Positions 60,970-64,000 of a stretch of 64,000 bases of DNA are shown here, piece by piece. The position numbers and the translations under genes are program-made. Under the pieces are notes generated by a model. It did no database searches. It worked only from the letters and a program-made list of their open reading frames with translations, and was not told the DNA's origin. This DNA is from Thermococcus sp. JdF3 (GTDB lineage Archaea; Methanobacteriota_B; Thermococci; Thermococcales; Thermococcaceae): the NCBI RefSeq assembly GCF_012027495.1, contig NZ_SNUK01000001.1, forward strand, positions 310,001 through 374,000, in the 5' to 3' direction. How positions within the stretch are numbered: position 1 is the stretch's first letter; every line of letters begins with the position of its first letter.

Positions 60970-61755
60970 ATGGAGCCAAAGTTTCAGATTCTTGAGAAAA
61001 GGGAGGACTCGATTAAGTTCATCGTCGAGGGAGTTGATGTACCCTTCGCCAATGCCCTGAGGAGGACCATCCTCGCGGACGTCCCCACCTTTGCGGTGGA
61101 TGAGGTTGAGTTCTTCGAGAACGATTCCGCCCTCTTCGACGAGATAATCGCCCACAGGGTGGGTATGATACCGCTCACCACTCCCCACGAGAGGTTCTCC
61201 CTCGATTCACTGGAGCTTGACGAGTACACTGTTACGCTCTCCCTCGAGGCAGAGGGTCCCGGAATGGTTTACTCCGGTGACCTTAAGAGCAGCGATGAGG
61301 GCGTGAAGCCCGCCAACCCCAACATCCCAATAGTTAAGCTTGCCGAGGGCCAGAGGCTTACGTTTAACGCCTATGCAAGACTCGGCCGCGGAAAGGACCA
61401 TGCCAAGTGGCAGCCCGGCTTCGTCTACTACAAGTACCTCACCAGGATTCACGTGAGCAAGGAGGTCCCTGACTGGAAGGAGCTCAAAGAGCTCGCCGAG
61501 AGGCGCGGTCTTCCGGTGGAGGAGACCGGAGAAGAGCTTATCATAACGACCATTAAGGCCTTCTACCTCCCGAGGAAGTTTGAGGGTTATGAGGGGGACA
61601 GGATCCGGGAAGAGGTGGTGCCCGGTGCCTTTGTCTTCACCGTCGAGACCAATGGGGAACTTCCGGTTGAGGAAATCGTGACCATAGCCCTCAAAATCCT
61701 CATGAGGAAGAGCGATAGATTTATAAGCGAACTCCATAAATTAGCGTCCGACTGA
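60970..61755 (+). CDS. rpoD: RNA polymerase subunit D (Rpo3)
   Basis: The 261-residue homologue of bacterial alpha NTD and eukaryotic Rpb3 dimerises with Rpo11 to start polymerase assembly. It has [60 protein letters not shown] and the final dimerisation helix. The Fe-S cysteine domain of some archaeal Rpo3 proteins is absent. ATG at 60970 follows GGTGAT by 4 bases; ATG at 60964 is an alternative. tRNA-Leu begins 2 bases after its stop. Confidence 0.96.
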   Translation: MEPKFQILEKREDSIKFIVEGVDVPFANALRRTILADVPTFAVDEVEFFENDSALFDEIIAHRVGMIPLTTPHERFSLDSLELDEYTVTLSLEAEGPGMVYSGDLKSSDEGVKPANPNIPIVKLAEGQRLTFNAYARLGRGKDHAKWQPGFVYYKYLTRIHVSKEVPDWKELKELAERRGLPVEETGEELIITTIKAFYLPRKFEGYEGDRIREEVVPGAFVFTVETNGELPVEEIVTIALKILMRKSDRFISELHKLASD

Positions 61756-61756
61756 C

Positions 61757-61844
61757 GCGGGGGTAGCCGAGCCTGGCCAAAGGCGCGGGATTCAGGGTCC
61801 CGTCCCGTAGGGGTTCCGGGGTTCAAATCCCCGCCCCCGCACCA
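61757..61844 (+). tRNA. tRNA-Leu (anticodon CAG)
   Basis: The 88-base class II tRNA has the acceptor GCGGGGG/CCCCCGC with discriminator A and encoded CCA. The anticodon stem is CGGGA/TCCCG with loop TTCAGGG (anticodon CAG). The long variable arm is TCCCGTAGGGGTT and the T arm is CCGGGGTTCAAATCCCCG. It lies between rpoD and rpl18e and must be cut out of the operon transcript. Confidence 0.95.
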
Positions 61845-61912
61845 GTATTTACGCTCACCCCGTTGGACCTGTCGGTTTCCCACCTGCGAGAGAGCGTTAA
61901 GGAGGTATGTTC

Positions 61913-62278
61913 ATGGTCAAGAGAACCGGACCCACTGACATCAACCTGAGGAGGCTCATCCGCTACCTCAGAAAGAAGTCTAACGAGGAAGGGGTTAAGA
62001 TATGGAAGGACGTTGCCTGGCGCCTTGAGGGGCCCAGGAGGCAGAGGGCTGAGGTGAACGTCAGCAGGATCAACCGCTACACCAAGGACGGCGACACCGT
62101 CATCGTTCCCGGAAACGTCCTCGGTGCAGGAAAGCTCGAGCACAAGGTCACCGTTGCCGCCTGGAAGTTCAGCGAGACTGCCAAGAGGAAGATAGTCGAG
62201 GCCGGTGGAGAGGTCCTCACGATTGAGGAGCTCATCGAGAGAAACCCGAAGGGTAGTGGAGTAATCATAATGGAGTGA
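61913..62278 (+). CDS. rpl18e: ribosomal protein eL18
   Basis: The 121-residue protein (uL15-like fold) has [60 protein letters not shown] and [21 protein letters not shown] at 61913 follows GGAGGTATGTTC; the ATG at 61907 is too close to the ribosome binding site. Confidence 0.96.
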   Translation: MVKRTGPTDINLRRLIRYLRKKSNEEGVKIWKDVAWRLEGPRRQRAEVNVSRINRYTKDGDTVIVPGNVLGAGKLEHKVTVAAWKFSETAKRKIVEAGGEVLTIEELIERNPKGSGVIIME

Positions 62279-62284
62279 TGGGCC

Positions 62285-62713
62285 ATGAGGATAATTAACG
62301 CTGAAGGACTCATACTCGGAAGGCTCGCCTCGAAGGTCGCCAAGATGCTCCTTGAGGGCGAGGAAATCGTCATAGTCAACGCCGAGAAGGCCATCATCAC
62401 CGGAAACCGCGAGGACATCTTCGCCAAGTACAAGCAGAGGACCGGACTGAGGACCAGGACCAACCCGAGGAAGGGTCCGTTCTACCCGAAGAGGAGCGAC
62501 GAGATAGTCAGGAGAACCGTCAGGGGAATGCTCCCCTGGAAGACCGACCGCGGAAGGAAGGCCTTCAAGAGGCTCAAGGTTTACGTCGGCGTTCCGAAGG
62601 AGTTCGAGGGCAGGGAGCTTGAGACGATAAGCGAGGCCCACAGCTCGAGGATCGCAACCCCGAAGTACGTTACCGTTGGCGAGGTTGCCAAGTTCCTCGG
62701 TGGAAAGTTCTGA
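62285..62713 (+). CDS. rpl13: ribosomal protein uL13
   Basis: The 142-residue protein has [60 protein letters not shown] and [16 protein letters not shown]. Conserved order L18e-L13-S9-RpoN. Confidence 0.97.
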   Translation: MRIINAEGLILGRLASKVAKMLLEGEEIVIVNAEKAIITGNREDIFAKYKQRTGLRTRTNPRKGPFYPKRSDEIVRRTVRGMLPWKTDRGRKAFKRLKVYVGVPKEFEGRELETISEAHSSRIATPKYVTVGEVAKFLGGKF

Positions 62714-62724
62714 GGTGAGAGAAG

Positions 62725-63132
62725 ATGAAGGTCATCCAGACTGCTGGTAAGAGGAAGACGGCCATCGCGAGGGCCACCATCAGGGAAGGAAAGGGTCGCG
62801 TCAGGATCAACCACAAGCCGGTTGAGATAATCGAGCCGGAGATAGCGCGCTTCACCATCATGGAGCCGCTCGTCCTCGCCGGAGAGGAGATAGTTGGCAA
62901 GGTTGACATAGACGTCAAGGTCGAGGGCGGAGGCTTCATGGGACAGGCCGAGGCCGCTAGGGTTGCCATAGCCAGGGCTCTCGTCGAGTGGACCAATGAC
63001 ATGAACCTCAAGGACAAGTTCATGAAGTACGACAGGACCATGCTCGTCGGCGACAGCAGGAGAACCGAGATGCACAAGCCCAACCGCTCGACCAAGGGTC
63101 CGCGTGCCAAGAGGCAGAAGTCCTACCGCTGA
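62725..63132 (+). CDS. rps9: ribosomal protein uS9
   Basis: The 135-residue protein contacts P-site tRNA through its C-terminal tail. It has [40 protein letters not shown] and [20 protein letters not shown], ending KSYR; the final Arg is conserved. Confidence 0.98.
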   Translation: MKVIQTAGKRKTAIARATIREGKGRVRINHKPVEIIEPEIARFTIMEPLVLAGEEIVGKVDIDVKVEGGGFMGQAEAARVAIARALVEWTNDMNLKDKFMKYDRTMLVGDSRRTEMHKPNRSTKGPRAKRQKSYR

Positions 63133-63167
63133 CCGCTTTCCTTTAATATTCGGAGAAGGTGATACGG

Positions 63168-63365
63168 GTGATAGTCCCCGTCAGGTGCTTCACGTGTGGA
63201 AAGGTCATAGGAGATAAATACTACGAGTTTAAGGCCCGCGTTGGGAAGGGCGAGGATCCCGAGAGGGTGCTCGACGACCTCGGGATCGAAAGATACTGCT
63301 GCAGGAGGACCCTCCTCAGCCACGTCGAGCTCGTGGATAGCGCCATGAAGTACAGGGTGTATTAA
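63168..63365 (+). CDS. rpoN: RNA polymerase subunit N (Rpo10)
   Basis: The 65-residue zinc protein has [20 protein letters not shown] and the invariant second pair [14 protein letters not shown]. It links Rpo3 to the largest subunits. GTG at 63168 is preferred, since GGTGAT precedes it by 4 bases; a GTG at 63159 is part of that site. tRNA-Pro starts 16 bases later. Confidence 0.97.
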   Translation: MIVPVRCFTCGKVIGDKYYEFKARVGKGEDPERVLDDLGIERYCCRRTLLSHVELVDSAMKYRVY

Positions 63366-63381
63366 AAACCGCACTTCTTGG

Positions 63382-63459
63382 GGGGCCGTGGGGTAGCTTG
63401 GTCTATCCTCCCGGCTTGGGGTGCCGGAGACCCGGGTTCAAATCCCGGCGGCCCCACCA
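63382..63459 (+). tRNA. tRNA-Pro (anticodon GGG)
   Basis: The 78-base tRNA has the acceptor GGGGCCG/CGGCCCC, discriminator A and encoded CCA. The anticodon stem is CCGGC/GCCGG with loop TTGGGGT, anticodon GGG, and the T arm is CCGGGTTCAAATCCCGG. It lies between rpoN and rpoK and is co-oriented with them. Confidence 0.96.
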
Positions 63460-63511
63460 AATGTTTGCAGTGGATGTTTGATGCGGAATGTGGAAGGCAG
63501 GGGTGGTAGTC

Positions 63512-63685
63512 ATGTTTAAGTATACCCGCTTTGAGAAGGCCCGTATCATCGGAGCAAGGGCCCTCCAGATAGCGATGGGTGCGCCCATACTCATCGACGT
63601 CCCGGAAGGAATCACGCCGCTCGACGCCGCGATGCTCGAGTTTGAAAAAGGAATAATCCCGCTCACCGTAATAAGGCCGAGCTGA
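63512..63685 (+). CDS. rpoK: RNA polymerase subunit K (Rpo6)
   Basis: The 57-residue homologue of Rpb6/omega has YTRFEKARIIGARALQIAMG, APILIDVPEGITPLDAAMLE and GIIPLTVIRPS. It stabilises the largest subunit. ATG at 63512 follows GGGGTGGT. It is 6 bases upstream of the enolase-like gene. Confidence 0.97.
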   Translation: MFKYTRFEKARIIGARALQIAMGAPILIDVPEGITPLDAAMLEFEKGIIPLTVIRPS

Positions 63686-63691
63686 TGAGAG

Positions 63692-64000
63692 ATGACCGTG
63701 ATAGAGAACGTGATCGGCAGGGTTGCGGTGCTCAAGGGTGGCAGATACTCCGTTGAGGTAGACGTTGTGACGAGCTCCGGCTTCGGCCGCTTTGCCGCGC
63801 CCGTGGACGAGAACCCGGGCCTTTACATAGCGGAGGCCCACCGGGCAGTCAGTGAGGTCGACGAGATAATAGGGCCGGAACTCATAGGATTCGACTCGAG
63901 CGAGCAGGAGCTCATAGACAGCTACCTCTGGGAGATAGACGGCACCGATAACTTCAGCCACATTGGGGCCAATACTGCGCTGGCAGTCTCGATGGCGGTT
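63692..64000 (+). CDS. enolase-like protein (partial, 3' end outside window)
   Basis: Only 103 residues are visible. GRYSVEVDVVTSSGFGRFAA, VSEVDEIIGPELIGFDSSEQ, YLWEIDGTDNFSHIGANTAL and AVSMAV align with the enolase N-terminal domain. The conserved DSRGNPT stretch before the first strand and the SGASTG catalytic loop are missing (PVDENPGLYIAEA instead), so glycolytic activity is unlikely. Thermococcales carry such a divergent paralogue between rpoK and the S2 gene. ATG at 63692 follows TGATGAGAG. Role unknown. Confidence 0.78.
   Translation, partial: MTVIENVIGRVAVLKGGRYSVEVDVVTSSGFGRFAAPVDENPGLYIAEAHRAVSEVDEIIGPELIGFDSSEQELIDSYLWEIDGTDNFSHIGANTALAVSMAV

Overview
The window is a gene-dense stretch of a hyperthermophilic euryarchaeal chromosome, almost certainly a Thermococcus species (order Thermococcales). 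The evidence is the cytosolic NiFe-hydrogenase of the Pyrococcus/Thermococcus type, a GINS-MCM replication pair with inteins, DUF257 proteins, archaeal GGTGA-type ribosome binding sites, TATA/BRE promoters just upstream of start codons, and the archaeal S10-spc-alpha ribosomal cluster with embedded adk, cmk, cbf5, RNA polymerase subunits and tRNA genes. The attribution is made from gene content and gene order only; no database search was possible.

Layout. 1-2.4 kb: end of an ASCH-domain gene, a doubtful small ORF, homoserine dehydrogenase and a four-CBS-domain protein. 2.5-6.2 kb (minus): a four-gene sodium-pump decarboxylase operon (mmdA, OadG-like, biotin carrier, OadB-like) whose membrane subunit is split by an apparent one-base frameshift. 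6.3-11.3 kb (minus): aIF2-beta, then gins and an mcm gene carrying three inteins. 11.4-16.2 kb: phosphodiesterase, two unrecognised proteins, RtcA and two toxin-antitoxin pairs flanking a decayed small gene. 16.2-18.8 kb (minus): TatD-like hydrolase, an EF-Tu domain-2-like barrel protein and two tandem DUF257 paralogues. 18.9-28.0 kb is the redox heart of the window: a four-gene cytosolic NiFe-hydrogenase operon on minus, divergent from a three-gene operon on plus that looks like an NfnABC/Bfu-type bifurcating transhydrogenase. The shared 160-bp intergenic region holds two abutting matches to the SurR box. 28.0-40 kb is accessory: an IS200/605-like hairpin, an AsnRS-derived asparagine synthetase, a small secretion-type ATPase, an aminotransferase, an MFS transporter, a secreted orphan, L10e, an RNA ligase and two archaeal ATPases flanking a broken gene. 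39.8-64.0 kb (plus): SPOUT methyltransferase, L3 to L15, SecY, Adk, EMC3-like protein, L34e, Cmk, L14e, Cbf5, S13, S4, S11, RpoD, L18e, L13, S9, RpoN, RpoK and the start of an enolase-like gene, with tRNA-Ser(TGA), tRNA-Leu(CAG) and tRNA-Pro(GGG) embedded.

How the parts fit together. The hydrogenase and the NfnABC-like enzyme both handle NAD(P)H and share a regulatory region, so they probably respond together to sulfur through SurR. The ribosomal block couples ribosome synthesis with secretion, nucleotide kinases, pseudouridylation and RNA polymerase assembly. The points most worth a second look are the bifurcating operon with its tandem SurR boxes, the three-intein mcm with a decayed third intein, the frameshifted decarboxylase subunit, the ATPase locus with its palindromes, the tRNA-Ser that overlaps a coding region, and the enolase-like protein that lacks the catalytic loop.
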